A DNA stretch of 64,000 bases from Erigeron canadensis. Lineage: Eukaryota; Streptophyta; Magnoliopsida; Asterales; Asteraceae. Where the stretch lies: positions 16,866,501 to 16,930,500 of the forward strand of contig NC_057761.1 of the NCBI RefSeq assembly GCF_010389155.1, given 5' to 3'. How positions within the stretch are numbered: position 1 is the first letter of the stretch; the number at the start of each line of letters is the position of its first letter. Below are positions 45,423 through 58,802 of the stretch, in pieces. Made by a program: the position numbers and the translations under genes. Below the pieces are notes generated by a model. That model did not search any database, was not told where the DNA came from, and saw only the letters and a list, made by a program, of their open reading frames with translations.

Positions 45423-47054
45423 ATGGAGGGATCGAATGCTAATAAAAACACTAATATTAGTGTTGGGTTAGCTAGTAAAGTCAAGAAAATTGATAGCAAG
45501 GTTACTGCTCCGATACGTGGTATATTGAAAAACCCTAAAACTATGTCTGGCAAAAATAATACAAGTAATAGTGACAAGACAACATCTGTGCATTCACCAG
45601 GTGGTAGCGTGCATGCTACTGTTCGCAATGTTAATCTTAGCAATAGGTCTGTTGATGAGGTTAATGAAGCTAGAAAGGAAAAATCTGCTAGTGATAATGT
45701 GGAAGTTGTGAAGGAATATGAGAAACATGGTTATCCGAAGATTCCTGTTAATAATGTCTCATCGGATATAAACACTGAGTTTGTTATTCCAGCGAAGGTA
45801 GATGATGATTCTGGATCGGCACCTCTGAAGGAGAATCGAGATAAACAAGCAAATGGAGCTGCAGCAGCTCCTGTTGGTAAGGATAACAATAATAATAAGT
45901 CATATGCTTCCATGGTTAACTCTGGATCACAAAAACAGCAAAGACCTGTTAATTTTCGTTTTCTTGAAACCAGTGAGCAACAGAAGGATGTAGACATAGT
46001 TCTTCCAAGAGAGGTTGTACGAAAAGTCCAAGATAAGTATGCTAATACTCTTTTCGGGTATTTTCTAGGGAAACATATTGCTTTTCCAGTAGTGCAAAAC
46101 TTTGTCACTAATAATTGGGGTAAACATGGTTTGCAACGAATCATGATGAATGCTAATGGTATTTTCTTCTTCAAATTTTCGAACTCAAAGGGTTTAAAGG
46201 AAGTATTGGAAGGAGGACCGTGGATTGTTAGAAATTCGCCTATTTTTTTTGAATGTATGGACACCTTCTACTATATTGAAGAAGGAAGAACTTAAAAATG
46301 TGGTGGTTTGGGTTAAAATCCATAACGTTCCTCTAGCTGCTTACTCTGATGATGGTCTAAGTATGCTAGCGTCAAAAATAGGCAAACCAAAGATGTTAGA
46401 CTCTTATACTACAACTATGTGTAATGAGTCATGGGGTCGTAGCAGCTTTGCAAGGGCCATGATTGAAATTTCAGCGGAGCAAGCTCTTAAAGATGAAATA
46501 AAAATTGCTATTCCTATCATGGAGGAGGAAGGATTTGTTAAGGAATCTATGCGAGTAGAATATGAATGGAAACCTCCGCGTTGTGCTAGTTGCTGTATTT
46601 TTGGTCATTCGAATGCTCAATGTCCACGAAATGTTAAGGTTTATACAAAGGGTTCGGATGTGGATTCTGATGGTTTCAAGGAAGTTAAAGGGAAGTGTAA
46701 AGCTAAACAAGGAGTACCTATCAAACAACATAAAACCAGATTTGAATACAGGCTAGTGAACAAAAATAATACTACAAGTGTTGCTGACCCAAGTTCCTCA
46801 AAATCAGCTGTAAAAAAACGTCCAATGCTTATGAGCTGCTATCTGATTTTGGTGAAGGGGTTAACGAGCCAGTTAACACAGCTGCAACTAGTAGTGAACA
46901 ACGAGATAAACCAAAGGCATCGACTGAATATGAGGATGATGACGAAGTCGAGGTTATTTGGGACGAATCAGATCAATATATGGCATCTAATACCAAACCA
47001 AACAATTCTTCTGAGGGGGCAAGCACTCCCAGTTTAGATGGTTTTAATGGGTAG
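45423..47054 (+). pseudogene. LINE ORF1 (DUF4283/CCHC type), two frameshifts
   Basis: RNA-binding ORF1 of a plant L1-type LINE. A Ser/Lys/Asn-rich N-terminus, then the DUF4283-like domain (FGYFLGKHIAFPVVQ, EGGPWIVRN, VWVKIHNVPL, WGRSSFARAMIE), a CCHC knuckle (CASCCIFGHSNAQC) and an acidic tail ending LDGFNG. A shift at the T8 run near 46245 and another at the A7 run near 46815 split it into three frames; both are homopolymer changes. ORF1 ends at 47054 and overlaps the start of ORF2 by about 8-17 nt. Confidence 0.88.
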
Positions 47055-48530
47055 TTTAGCCGCTTGGAATATAAGGGGTTTGAACCGACCCATCAAACAG
47101 AAGGAGGTTCGGCAGGTGGTTAGAGAGAATCATTTGAATTTATGTACTATTTTAGAGTCCCATGTAGATGTATCTAAGTTGTTTGATGTCTGTAAAAAGG
47201 TGTTCAGATCGTGGGACTGGACATCCAATGGTAACGTTTCTGATAGAGGTACAAGGATTATTATGGGTTGGAATACTGATGTGGTAGATGTCATGGTCAT
47301 TGCTCAATCGGATCAGGTTATGCATACTCAAGTTATTTATAAACTTGATAATAAATCTTTCTTTTGCTCGTTCATTTATGCTGCTAATCAGTATAAACAA
47401 AGAAGGGATTTTTGGGCTGATCTTTGTAAGCATAAATGCTTTGTTGGTGATAATCCATGGGTTTTACTCGGGGATTTCAATTCCGCCTTATTTCTAGAGG
47501 ACTCGTTTTCCGGTTTTTCATGTATGAGTATTGGAGTGCGTGAGTTCAAAGAATGTGTTCAAGATATTGAGGTCATAGATATCAATAGCTCGGGTTTCCA
47601 CTATACTTGGACTCAAAAACCCAAGCACGGTTCGGGAGTCTTGAAGAAAATTGATAGGGTCATGGGTAATATCCAGTTTTGTCGAGATTTTCCATCATCA
47701 CATGCCATATTTCAGCTGTACAGAAATTCGGATCACTCCCCATGTATTTTGAAACTTCCTAATGTGCAAAGAGATCGACCCAAACCTTTCAACTTTGCTA
47801 ATTTTTTAGTTCACAAGAAAGAGTTTACTGAGATCATTAAATGTAATTGGAATGTAAGTGTGGATGGCTGCAAAATGTATAAGGTGGTAAAGAAACTCAA
47901 AAAACTAAAACATCCTATACGCAGCCTTCTTTATAAGCAAGGAAATTTGCACGAGCGTGTCACCAAACTCCGGATTGAACTGGATTAGATTCAAAAAACT
48001 ATTGATTTAAATTCTAGTGACGAGAGGTCTAGGGAACTGGAAACGGAGGTTCTGAACAAATTCAGGGAGGCGGTGCTTGATGAGGAGAGATTTCTTAAAC
48101 AAAAATCCAAGATTGAATGGCTTGAGGTTGGCGATTCCAACACAGTGTATTTTCACTATTCTGTCAAAACTAAACATCATAAAAGTAGAATCATGTCGAT
48201 TAAGGACAGCCATGGTGTTACTCATGATGGAGGTGGAGTCCCAAAGGCACTGGTTGCACATTATGAGGCTTTTCTGGGCACGAATGGTCCTGAAACCCAA
48301 TTTGATCCTGGTGGGGTTTTTAACAGTAAAATAACTTCACAGAAAGCACTTGATATGTTGAAAAATGTTACTGATGATGAGATTAAAGCTGCAATGTTTT
48401 CTATTGGTGATAACAAAGAACCGGGGCCGGATGGTTTTTCTTCTCTTTTCTTTAAAAAGTCTTGGGATATTATCGGCGGTGAAGTTTCCAATGCTATCCA
48501 TGACTTAAATGAGGAGGAAGAGATAATAAT
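47038..48530 (+). pseudogene. LINE ORF2 5' part: AP endonuclease and start of RT
   Basis: ATG at 47038 or 47047. Endonuclease motifs AAWNIRGLNRP, WVLLGDFNS and NSDHSPC. One in-frame TAG at 47986-47988, then the same frame continues through the linker (WLEVGDSNTVYFHYSVK) to the first RT motif (KEPGPDGFSSLFFKKSW). The coding match ends abruptly near 48525, so the catalytic FADD box is lost. LINEs usually lose the 5' end; loss of the 3' end implies later breakage. Confidence 0.9.
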
Positions 48531-48539
48531 AGGTTTAAA

Positions 48540-48960
48540 TCTGCATGTTATTTATTAAAAACATGTAGTGTGAATACTGGAATCGGGGAGGTAATATTTG
48601 TACACATTTTTGTTTGATGAAAGTTGGTACAGTTAAATGAGTGTTTGTTGTTAAAATGACTAGATTTTGTGGATCATTGCAAAATATGTGAAATGTGTAA
48701 TATATATATATATATATATAAATATATTGTATTTTCTTATTTTTTCAATGTAATTTCTGTTTAGTCAATGCCAAGTAAGAAAAGTCGACGACGTGGCATG
48801 AGTGACGTGGCAGTTAACGGATGTTCGGCTTCAAAAACTAACGATGTTCCCCTTATTATGAAATTTATAAAAAGTGGATCATTTAAATAGACGAAAACAA
48901 GATAGATTCCCCTTCTTAGGAATTTTAGGTAAATAGATTACCTTTTTATGTATTTTTCCA
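48540..48960. other. stretch without recognised gene
   Basis: AT-rich, with (TA)n at 48700-48722 and two ACGTGGCA boxes at about 48790 and 48805. No CACTA terminus is visible here although one would be expected. Confidence 0.5.
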
Positions 48961-49308
48961 TTTTTATTATTATAAACCGGTTTCTTTGAATATATTTACA
49001 CACCATTTTTAACTTAAGAACAGGTTCCTTTGTAACATATAGAAACCCTTTCTTAATTAATAACAAGTTTCTTTATTATCATAAATGGTTCCCATATATA
49101 GATTCTGTAATTCAAGAGACCAGTTAATCATCATATATATAAAGGCATACTAAAATTTTAAACCTAGAAAAGATTTATCATATAATAATCAACATCAAAA
49201 CTTTAATCACCCATCCCAGGTCACAAATACAGACCCATACATCATCTTAATATATATATATATATATATATATTTTTTTATCCTTATAGATCTTCCACCG
49301 TGGACTTT

Positions 49309-49373
49309 TCAGTTCTGCACTTCGGCATGTTTAGATAGGTACTCTCTACGCAACATGTCCTGCATTAGGATTC
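49309..49373 (-). pseudogene. duplicate terminal exon (copy 1)
   Basis: A 65-nt exon-like piece: minus-strand acceptor TTCTTTTAG, then 20 codons (ILMQDMLRREYLSK...) and TGA at 49311. It duplicates 54180-54244, with substitutions. Not recognised as part of RIO2. Confidence 0.5.
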
Positions 49374-49871
49374 CTAAAAGAACAACAAACATCAATATAA
49401 CACAAAAGGCAAGACAATCATTTTCATATGATTGTAAAAACCGGTTTTCTTGTAAAACTATAGAAACCTCTTTTAACCACCTAACCGGTTTCGATTGTAT
49501 GTATAGACAACATTTTTGATAGTAAAACTGGTTTCTTTAGTATGGCTTCTTTGAATATATTTACACACCGTTTTTAACTTAAAAACAGGTTCATTTGTTT
49601 CATATAGAAACCCCTTCTTAATTAATAACAGGTCTCTTTCATATATAGATTTTGTAATTCAAGAGACCAGTTAATCAACATATATATAAAGGCATACTAA
49701 AATTTTAAACCTAGAAAAGATTTATCATATATTAATCAATATCAAAACTTTAATCACCCATCTCAGGTCACAAATATGATATAGCTAATATATACATTAA
49801 GTATATAAAACATGACAATCTCAAAGCTTACAGACCTATACATCATCTTAATTCTACTACTAATTTATATA

Positions 49872-52800
49872 GGGTAACAATCAAATGAGAACAAACTCAA
49901 AATGAGAACAAATGAGAACACTTAAAAACTACATTTTGATGCATTAAAAGTCTATTATACTGACATAGTGCATAACTAATTATCATTATTTAAGTGTTTA
50001 ACAACACATGGAACCGTCAAAATCGAAAAAAAATCAATTTTTTTGTTGGATACATCATTTTGATAATATGTATCCAAGATGAATGCACAAAATAAAAAAC
50101 GTGATTTTTGTAACAACCCTACTTTTTAAATATTATATACGTGCTAGTTAGGTTGTCTATATTCCCGCAAGCCATATTATACTTGAAGCTAGTAGATAAT
50201 GCCCCTAAATTTGAAATCTAAAACTTTAATTAGTGTTTAACCAACTTATAAATAATAATATAAGTCTCACAAGTTGAGCTAACAATCAAAAATCCTTATA
50301 AATGACCAACAATTTAATCATCAAGCCAACTAAATAACATTTGGTCATGAAAATGCCATGAACATCATAAAAATATTTATAACTCCTTAGGTACATGAAA
50401 ATGCTTGAACGATAATAAATATATATATATATAAGCCTAATATAAATACAAGGATACAACCAATAAACCATGCAACAAAATAAAAACACAAAAATGTTTA
50501 CATACATACATATATACACAACACATACATATATGTACACTAGACTAACTAATCAACTTATATAAACAAATAACTACATATTACACTTATAAAATAAATA
50601 CCCATCTAATATATACATACACATATACTTACACTATAATTAACAAAAAAAAAAAAAAAACCCTTCCTTCTCCCCTCTCTTTGGTCGTCCCCCATACACC
50701 CACACACATACATCTCCTTTTCAAATTTTGCATGCCTTTTTAGTCTTGGAACTCACCACAAACACATACTAAACACCACTTTACACACACAAATATTTAC
50801 TCTCTCAAAACAACTTTCTCCCTTCTCTTTTTCTTCTTCATTTTCGGCAGCCAAAGGGGAGAAAAAGCAAGGCAAAAATCTTACTTAACACATAATAATA
50901 ATAAGGGTTAAGTTAGATTGTTTAAGGGTTAATCCAAGCTAAGGTTTAAGGGTCATTTTAAGGTTGGATTAAGGGTTTTTGGAGGCTTCAAGGGTCACGA
51001 AAAATCTGCCATAACTCCATCATCAAAACCAAGTTCAAGAGGGTATAATCTTCATCCTTTCTACTAGATTTAATCTTGTTCTTGTTTATATTAAAAGGTT
51101 TTATCAATAGTTCATGTTTTATTTATGGTTCTTTTCAAATATACACTTGATGAGGGCAAAGTTGATAGGATCTTTCTTTTCATGCTCATGCATGTTGAAT
51201 CCATGAAGAAAGATCCAAGGATTCAACTAGTTTAAAGACCCAAAAGTGTAGATATATATTATATAGCTTTTGATATGGTTTTTCTTGTGAAAGATGGTCA
51301 TATTAATATATATTATGAAGAAATATTTTCTGGAAAATTTGATAAAAATATGTATTTGATGTTATATTGTTAGATCCATAAAAGTTTGTATCAAAAAAGT
51401 GTTGATGTGTGTTGATAGTTTGTAAAGTAACTTTTTATATAAAAAGATGAACATATTTTATATAATATTTGTACATATATTTCTGGAATATTTCATAAAA
51501 ATATGTTTTCATGTTGATTGATTTGAGATGGATAAAGATTATGTTAAAAAGTATTGATTTAAGTGCATACATGTTAGATTTAAGAAGGTTGGATTGTTAT
51601 TTGGATTATGAGATGGTTAGAGACTTGTATTAACTGGAAAATATGTTAATCTTAGTGAATATAATCTGGAAAAATTTATAAAAAATATCAAGTATACAAG
51701 TTTGAATCAAAACAAGGAAAAATATGCTTGAAATCGCAAACCGAAAACATGCAAAAATGCATTTTGAGCACACACATGCACCATAATCTTTTGAGCATGA
51801 AATTATGATGAACCTACTGGAAATATTTCATATCAAATGTATAAAATGCAAGTCACTTGATGTATGGCAAGAATTAGCTCAAAAATCACCTTTTCGGGTC
51901 AATAAATCACTAACCGAAAGCACAAAATTACACATATCACACCACCACCACTATCACGACTTGGATTATCAAATATGATGAACTTTCTGGAAATTATGAA
52001 ACAAGGACAAAAATCCAATTTGAAGTACTTAAATTGCTAGAGAAATGAGGCTTAAAACACGTTTTCGGTAAACGATTTTTGATCATAAAGTCCTCAAATA
52101 AGCAAGACACAAGAGAGGTTGAAATTATATGAATTTGATATGTTAAAAGTTGCCTAGAAAGGCCTAGGATTTTTGGACAAAAGCTTATATGGTGATTTCT
52201 AAGTATTTTTGTAATTAAATGAATTTAAATGGAAATTAAAAGATATATAAATTAATAAATAAATTATGTAAATCATGAACTTGATTAAATTTACCTAACC
52301 AATGGTGAAAGTAATTTAAAATTACTGTAGAAAAATAATTAAAAGCCAAGGAACAAGAATTATACAATTTAAAAGTAAATTATTAAGTAAAAGTTACTAA
52401 TTAATCATTATTATTAAATAAATAGAAATAATGCACGAATATATAAAAATCATAATATTACAAATAAAAAGGCTTAGAAATCAGTAAATAATCCATCTTT
52501 AATTATCTATGAATTTTAGAGATAATTTAAGGACTTAAAAATAATTATAAGGAATTATTTAATTAATAAATCAATAAAATAAATAAATAATTAATTAAAT
52601 AATATTAAATTAAATAAATGATTATAAATCAGTAAAATATATTAACATTAATATTATAAGAACACAAATGTCAAATATGGTTTTTAAACAAAGTATGCAA
52701 TGAAAAATATATATAAAACAAAGTTAAACTACCGAAATTCCAATAACCGAACAAAATTGTATAAATGGCCTTCACTACCAAAATGTCTTCAAACCAAATG

Positions 52801-53417
52801 AGGTGAACAACATAATGTACTTGAATTCCATAATTAAACAACAACCAAAGATGGACAAGTCTACTAGCATACATCTCATGATCTAGTTTACTAGTCATGC
52901 AACACACACTTACGTTGTGTATATTTTAAATACCATGGTTTAGGCTTGCTCGAGGGACGACACCACTAGACGTACTTCACGCATCTGATCAGCCTCTTTT
53001 CATACTCCAATCAAGTGAGTCATAGCCCCCTTTCAAACTACTTTATGTGTTTAACTATCGGGGTGAAAAGCATGACATATAAATGATTTTTGATAATATG
53101 ACTATGAAATGAAATTGTTTAGTATGTTCAATGTGATAAATGTTTTATGATGAGCTTGAGTTCTGTCAACCCGTTTTTTTTCGGTACACTACTATTTACT
53201 CCGAAAATGGAGGCCTGTAGTTAGAGAGTTGCGCAACTAGGTTTCGTCCATCCACCCATAAGTGTAACGGTGGAAGGTTGGTTGCCTTCGTGACAACCTT
53301 CACTTCCAGTCCGACCATAGTGGTGCTCTAGCTACCTTAAATTTGAATGGTCGTCTCCATGGCACGACCATATTATTATTAATACGACACTTGATTGACA
53401 GCTTGTGCTATGAAATG

Positions 53418-53468
<51 letters not shown>

Positions 53469-54154
53469 GACTTGATAAAATGGTAGTAGTAGTGGCTCAA
53501 GCATTTACTCATCAAAGTTTACTTGAATTATGCCCATGTGGCTAAATGATATTGATATTAATATGTTGGTTATTATGAGTTGAACATACGCTTTAGAATT
53601 GATTATTTGAAAGAATACTTGGAAATTTTAGGACTCATTATCCTTGAATATGGTTTGTATATATATATATGTGTTGTTAGTTAAAACCTATGAACTCACT
53701 CAACTCTCGTAGTTGACACTTTTCTTCAATGCTTTTCAGGTTTAGAGCAGTAAGTTAGCTTCATGGATCGCCTCTTGGATGTTGTGTGTTTGTTATATGG
53801 TTGGACAAGTAACGCAAACATTTGATCTATTGATTATGAATTTGGTTATGTAATGGATTTAGACGTCATCTTGAACTTGTAATCTTTTGGATTTGAATGT
53901 CATTTGAAAACTTGTGTTGATGTTTTATATTTAAATCTTTTGTACCATGTCGTTCTGTGGCATCTCGTGTTTCCGCCTTAGTTAGGGTGTTACAATTTTT
54001 TCGATTTTGTAGGATCAATGTGTTGTTAAACACTTAAATAATGATAATTAGTTATGCACTATGTTAGTTTTATGGACTTTTAATGCATCAAAATTGTGTT
54101 TTTAAGTGTTCTCACCGTTCTTATTTTAAAAGTGTTCTCAACAGAGTGTTACCC
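49872..54154. mobile_element. foldback MITE split by an LTR
   Basis: The left arm (49872-50108) and the reverse complement of the right arm (54154-53995) share GGGTAACA, GAGAACACTTAAAAAC and GCATAACTAATTATC in the same order, about 150-230 bp per arm. The 5-bp ATATA flanks both sides (49867-49871, 54155-54159). Without the inserted LTR the element is about 0.39 kb. Superfamily not assigned. Confidence 0.85.
50109..53994 (+). mobile_element. 3.9-kb solo gypsy-type LTR
   Basis: Starts TGTAACAACCCTAC, ends AGGGTGTTACA, and is flanked by the 5-bp direct repeat ATTTT (50104-50108 and 53995-53999). No ORF, PBS or PPT inside, so it is a solo LTR left by recombination. An (AT)n tract lies at 53424-53464. 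The length is large for a plant LTR but known for some gypsy lineages. Confidence 0.85.
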
Positions 54155-54179
54155 ATATAGATCTTCCACCGTGGACTTT

Positions 54180-54244
54180 TCAGTTCTGCACTTGTGCATG
54201 TTTAGATTGGTACTCCCTACGCAAGATGACCTGCATTAGGATTC
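54180..54244 (-). pseudogene. terminal exon downstream of the RIO2 fragment (copy 2)
   Basis: Acceptor TTCTTATAG, then 20 codons ending HAQVQN and a stop at 54182. The exon starts in the phase that fits the end of the last RIO2 exon (one nt of a split codon), so a chimeric reading frame is possible. Not recognisable as RIO2 sequence. Confidence 0.5.
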
Positions 54245-54751
54245 CTATAAGAACAACAAACATCAAAATAACACAAAAGGCAAGACAATCATTAGTATTG
54301 GTTGGTCAAAATGGATTTGGGTTAGACTTTAGAGACTATTTTCTGCAAAGCTATTTTTAGAGACAAACATCAGAATAGTTATTTTTTTAATGCTTATTGC
54401 AAACTATTTTCCTAAAGTTCGACTCTTTCAATACACAGCATATATTTCTGCAAGAAGATATATTTTGCCTTAGGTCAATATTTCTACCCAAATATCAAAT
54501 CTTACTAATGTTAGCATGCTACCTACAACCCAATTAGCATAGAAATGACCTCAAGTTTATTTTCTTGAAAGATCCACTAAGATTAGTAAGTATATGTACC
54601 CACTCATCACCTACAAATGTTATCTTCTTACATATTGTCCAAACTTAAACCTAACTATTATAGCTAATTCTACTGTAAAAAATTCAAAACATACTTTACA
54701 ATCATAAAGATGTATAGACTGAGTTTCATATTCAAACATAACTAGTATTAC

Positions 54752-55323
54752 CTGATTCTTTCCCCACACCAATTTTACGTTTCACATATTCTAACAAACC
54801 TCTGTTTACCAAAGCCTTAAAAGCAAGAAAATCATAACCAAGGTAAGTGAACCCATCATCTGCAAAACAAAACAAAAACGAGAAAAAGCTACTATTCAAA
54901 TGAAAAACCCCAAAAAAGGTGATTTAAACTAGAATAGGCAGACTACTCACACTTCGAAGAATCATGATGCGGCAAATTGTGTTTAAGCAAATTCTTCAAC
55001 AACTTGTGAGTCCCTGCATGCCTATATACATACCCATGAAACCAACATTTGTTATTAATTTTTCCATTTAAAAGAAACTCGATATACATAGTATAAGTAG
55101 AGTTGAACCTCAGTAAACCAATGTGTTCAATGAGCCCCGTAGGTACAATTTCGTGCTGAACTTTTTTTATATATGTCACTACTTTAAATAAAATATATAG
55201 GTATAAAGCAATACAACATAGGGATACATAATATAATTGCATTGGGCATTCCCATCTCGACTCCAGTGAGAATCCGAAAATCATCTTTGGACAGATGACA
55301 TAAGAACATACATCAAGCTTCAT
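54752..55323 (-). pseudogene. RIO2: RIO2 protein-kinase gene fragment, exons 1-4
   Basis: Four exons on the minus strand: 55323-55241 (ATG, MKLDV, then LSKDDFRILTGVEMGM in a shifted frame), 55155-55109 (HEIVPTGLIEHIGLL), 55021-54951 (KLLKNLLKHNLPHHDSSK) and 54859-54752 (GYDFLAFKALVNRG, IGVGKES). Introns show AG acceptors (TTCAG, TATAG, TGCAG) and donors GT or one GC. They match the winged-helix N-terminus and nucleotide-binding loop start of RIO2, the atypical kinase of small-subunit ribosome maturation. A 2-nt loss in exon 1 breaks the frame, and all kinase catalytic residues are missing. Captured by the CACTA-like element, or a pseudogene it jumped around. Confidence 0.88.
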
Positions 55324-57002
55324 TACTCCTCTTCTTTCGCACTTTCTTCTTCACTATATTATGCATACAAAGCCTTAAATAATCACCCAATAAATAGATT
55401 TTAATTCATTTATTGGGGTTACTAGTACTACCTTTTACAGCACACTGAGCTTTCTTTAGATTTTCGTTGCTCTTTTTTTAGTCCAACGCTTTTCGTGATG
55501 TAACTACTAAATCTCTTGCATACATAATTGATAAGTCTTAATAGTTAGTTGGGTTTTAACTAAATAATTAATTCCTTGCACATCTCCAATAAGTTTACTA
55601 GAGTCAAGCCTTTTTCAATTTTTCATATTGTGTAGATTAATATGTGGGAGTAAAAGATATCAAATAACAGTCATATGAAAGAGAATTGTAGTTGTGGTAA
55701 TGGTGAGAAGGAAAAAAATGAGCTTACAAACTGGACCCATACATCAATGATATTTCATATTCATCAATGATAACATCATGAATAACTTATCGTCATATTC
55801 ATCAATGATATTTCAACGATTAAATGTACAAGATAAGCTTGGCTAGCTAAGAGAATTGAGTAATACCTCCCTTAAGCTTTTTTAGCCTAAGTGAACTTTG
55901 CTCAAGTATTTTCAGCATCTGCTATAGTGCAATTCAAATTAGTTTTTTTTGTTGAAGCTTCTTGCTTTTGGCTAGGTTGGATATTCAGCATTTGTAGTAC
56001 ATTAACAAACATCAAAGTACCAAGGATATTGATAACATATTGTGTATTGAAAACATACAAAATAACACAAAATGACAGTAACTAGTAAGGAACAACCTCT
56101 CGAGTATTATAAAACCACCCAATAAACTGAATTAGAGACTATTTCTTCTCAAATGCATCCACGAATGTTGCTTCATTGCTTCAACCATCTACTATTTAAA
56201 AGTACCTAACTTCTGTGGATTTATATAACTAATCCGCATCAAACATTTAATAACCGCACATTAACAACAAAATAAATAGATATATATATATATATAATCA
56301 ACTATTACACACATATAAAGATACTAAAACCATACATTACATTAAATCCACAAAATCATTACTAGTCATATATATTCAAACTCCTAAGATGCAGCCTACA
56401 ATATATCTTAATAAAATCTATTAAAAAGCATACAAAAAATTTGCATTGAACCCTAGTTAAAAATTACAAAACTAAATACAAAGAAGAATAATAATAAAGA
56501 TGCGAGAAATGTAAAAACTCACATTTATGAAAATAACTCAAGAGCAAGTAATGTTTCGTTTGAAATCTAACAGGGTGACTACCAATGCTAGATAAGACAA
56601 CAACAAACTGTGCCTAGAGGAGCGGAGGGGGGACTAGGGAGACGATAGATGTATAAAAAGTTTGAAATAGATCTAAAAAGTGAGTTTAGCTTAGGTTAAT
56701 AAAAATTGAAATACATATATTTTGGGGGAAAAGAGGCGGGATTTGGAGGAAAAACTGAGAGGGAATAAAATATTTAAAGAGATTAAATAAGTTCTCCGTA
56801 TTTTTGCATAAAAAATTCATTTACCAAAATATATACAGAAGTGTTTTTCTATATAACCGGTCTCCTTTGAATAAGTTTAGGGACTGATGAAAAGAGATCG
56901 GTTATTTTTTCAAAATCGGTCTCCATTTATACATATAGAAACCAGTTTTTTACTAGAAACACCTTTATATACAAAGAAATCATTTTTTAACAAAAAACTA
57001 AT
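55324..57002. other. interior of the CACTA-like element
   Basis: AT-rich, with duplicated phrases (CATATTCATCAATGATA twice near 55757 and 55795) and subterminal CCGGTCTCC repeats at 56850-56960. No further exon was recognised. Confidence 0.5.
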
Positions 57003-58680
57003 AACAACAACAAAGGCCCAATCCCTAGACGGGGTATGGGAGAGGTGAGCTGTAGACAGTCTTACCCCTACCCAAAGGTAAAGAGACTGTTTCCATAAGA
57101 ACCTCCGGCCACAAATAGGTGAAAATTGAAAGGTGTAAAGAGTTTAGTTATCATACCTGTCGGTCGCCGATAGCAAAGAAGGAAATACCTGTCTGTCAGC
57201 ATGGGGTGAGTAGCAAGCATGCAACCTAACATTCTTTAGCACAGGTGCGACAATACATATACACTAGCCAACATAGGATATGGAAACAACCAAGCACATG
57301 CATATAAAAAAGGAACCAACCATGCAAGAAAGATAATTGGTGCTAAACACCCTACGGAACAAAGTACTAAGGCTGCCTAGCTAGACTAAATCCTATTCCT
57401 CACATATACTCTCAAACCCTAAACTAATCCTAGTCCTCTAAATCCTCTCTCATTGGTCATATCATCCAACAAACAAGCATTTTGGGGTCAGCCCAGCGTG
57501 ACCTCGCCCCTCGGTTTTGGCCTACCGCTACACATGGCCAAAACCAATACGGAGGTCATAGAAAACCAAAGTCTAAGTAAAAAATCTAAGTAAATAGTCT
57601 GCATAATCTAATCCCATCTTTCGCCTCTTGTCCACGTCCTCCGCCAGGGACCTCCTTTGGAGCATTTGGCATCCTGCCCTTCTCCCTTCATCGACCGACC
57701 TCTTAATCTGTTAGGTCACACCCCTTAGTTGGGCCCACTTCTCCAGGACCAAGCAGGCCCAACCATCCCTCACATCCTTGGGCAAAGCCATATGGGAAAA
57801 TATGTCAATCTTAGTCACTTAGCGATCTACCCTAACCTAATCCACTACTCTAATCCTACTTCTCTAGGCCGTCCTATCCGACGTCATGTATTCTGATAAG
57901 CCAAGCTCTTTTAGGTCTTTCGCTAGTCGCTCCTCCCACCTCATCTTTGGCCTTCCCCTTCTTCTTACGTCGTCAACATGGATAGATTTTGTACTCCTTA
58001 GTGGTGCAGCTTGGTCTCTTCTCCTAACATGACCAAACCATCTTAAGCGTCCTTCCCTTAGCTTGTTAATGATGGACCTTACTTCAAGTTCATCCCTAAA
58101 AACTCCTATGGGGATCCTATATAATAGTTTCTTCCGCAAGTCCACCTTAGCATCCTCATCTCAGCCACCTCCATCTGATACGCTTGAGCTTTCTTCATCG
58201 GCCAACATTCTGACCCATATAACATAGCCGGTCTAATAGCCACTCTGTAGAACTTTCCTTTGAGTTTTAGCGGGATCCTATTGTCGCACATGATTCCAGA
58301 AGCTGCTATCCACTTCATCCACCCCGCTTGGATTCGATGTGTCACGTCTTCATCTACCCCCCTCCCAATATGTGTATCATTGATCCTAGGTATCTACAAG
58401 ACTCCTTCGGATACAATATCCGCTTCCCAATGCGAATATGCTCATCCCCATTATGTCTTATCACCTACTTATCAAAGTTACACCGTAGGTATTCTGTCTT
58501 ATCTCGGCTCACACACAAACCATTGTCTTCAAAGGCTAGTCTCCATTTCTCTAACCTATGGTTTAGCTCCTCCTTGGATCTTGAAATAAGCGCGATGTCA
58601 TCAGCAAAAATCAGGCACCACGGTAGTTCCTTTTGTAGGTCACTCGACAACTTATTAACAGTAATATGCTTGGAGGCATG
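57003..58680 (-). pseudogene. RTE-clade LINE, 5'-truncated
   Basis: Minus-strand blocks in order: 58650-58465 with the RT catalytic box FADDIALI and DKTEYLRC; 58345-58106 ([34 protein letters not shown]); 58145-57864 (REGRLRWFGHVRRR, RRRGRPKMRWEE, MTSDR). These are the hallmark end of plant RTE LINEs. The 3' UTR and an AACAACAAC-type tail lie at the left near 57003. A frameshift separates the blocks near 58130. It sits inside the CACTA-like element. Confidence 0.92.
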
Positions 58681-58802
58681 AAATAAAAGCTGTGTTTTTT
58701 TTTAATAAAAACTATTTTACACGAAATAGCAAAATTTATTTAAAAGTAAAAGAATTTAACAGTTTTGAAGAGTGTAGTATAGTAAATGAATACAAATTAA
58801 TA

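Larger units (their letters stand above)
48979..54293. repeat. tandem duplication of about 0.45 kb, second copy split by nested insertions
   Basis: Copy 1 (about 48979-49422) and copy 2 (about 49545-49871 plus 54155-54293) share long near-identical runs, such as CATATATATAAAGGCATACT and ATCTTCCACCGTGGACTTTT. Copy 2 is interrupted by the MITE at 49872. Copy 2 also has about 60 bp (near 49777-49837) that copy 1 lacks. Confidence 0.9.

Noticed and set aside
48525..48560. Joining the L1 piece at 45.4-48.5 kb with the piece at 0.6-1.9 kb as one split LINE
   Set aside because: They lie on opposite strands 44 kb apart and do not share a junction; separate insertions are simpler.
48700..48722. TA tract as the missing left end of the CACTA element
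   Set aside because: No CACTA word or inverted partner of 59263-59276 is present there.
54943..55323. A single 126-codon protein
   Set aside because: It reads through two introns of a RIO2 gene fragment; the exon structure explains it better.
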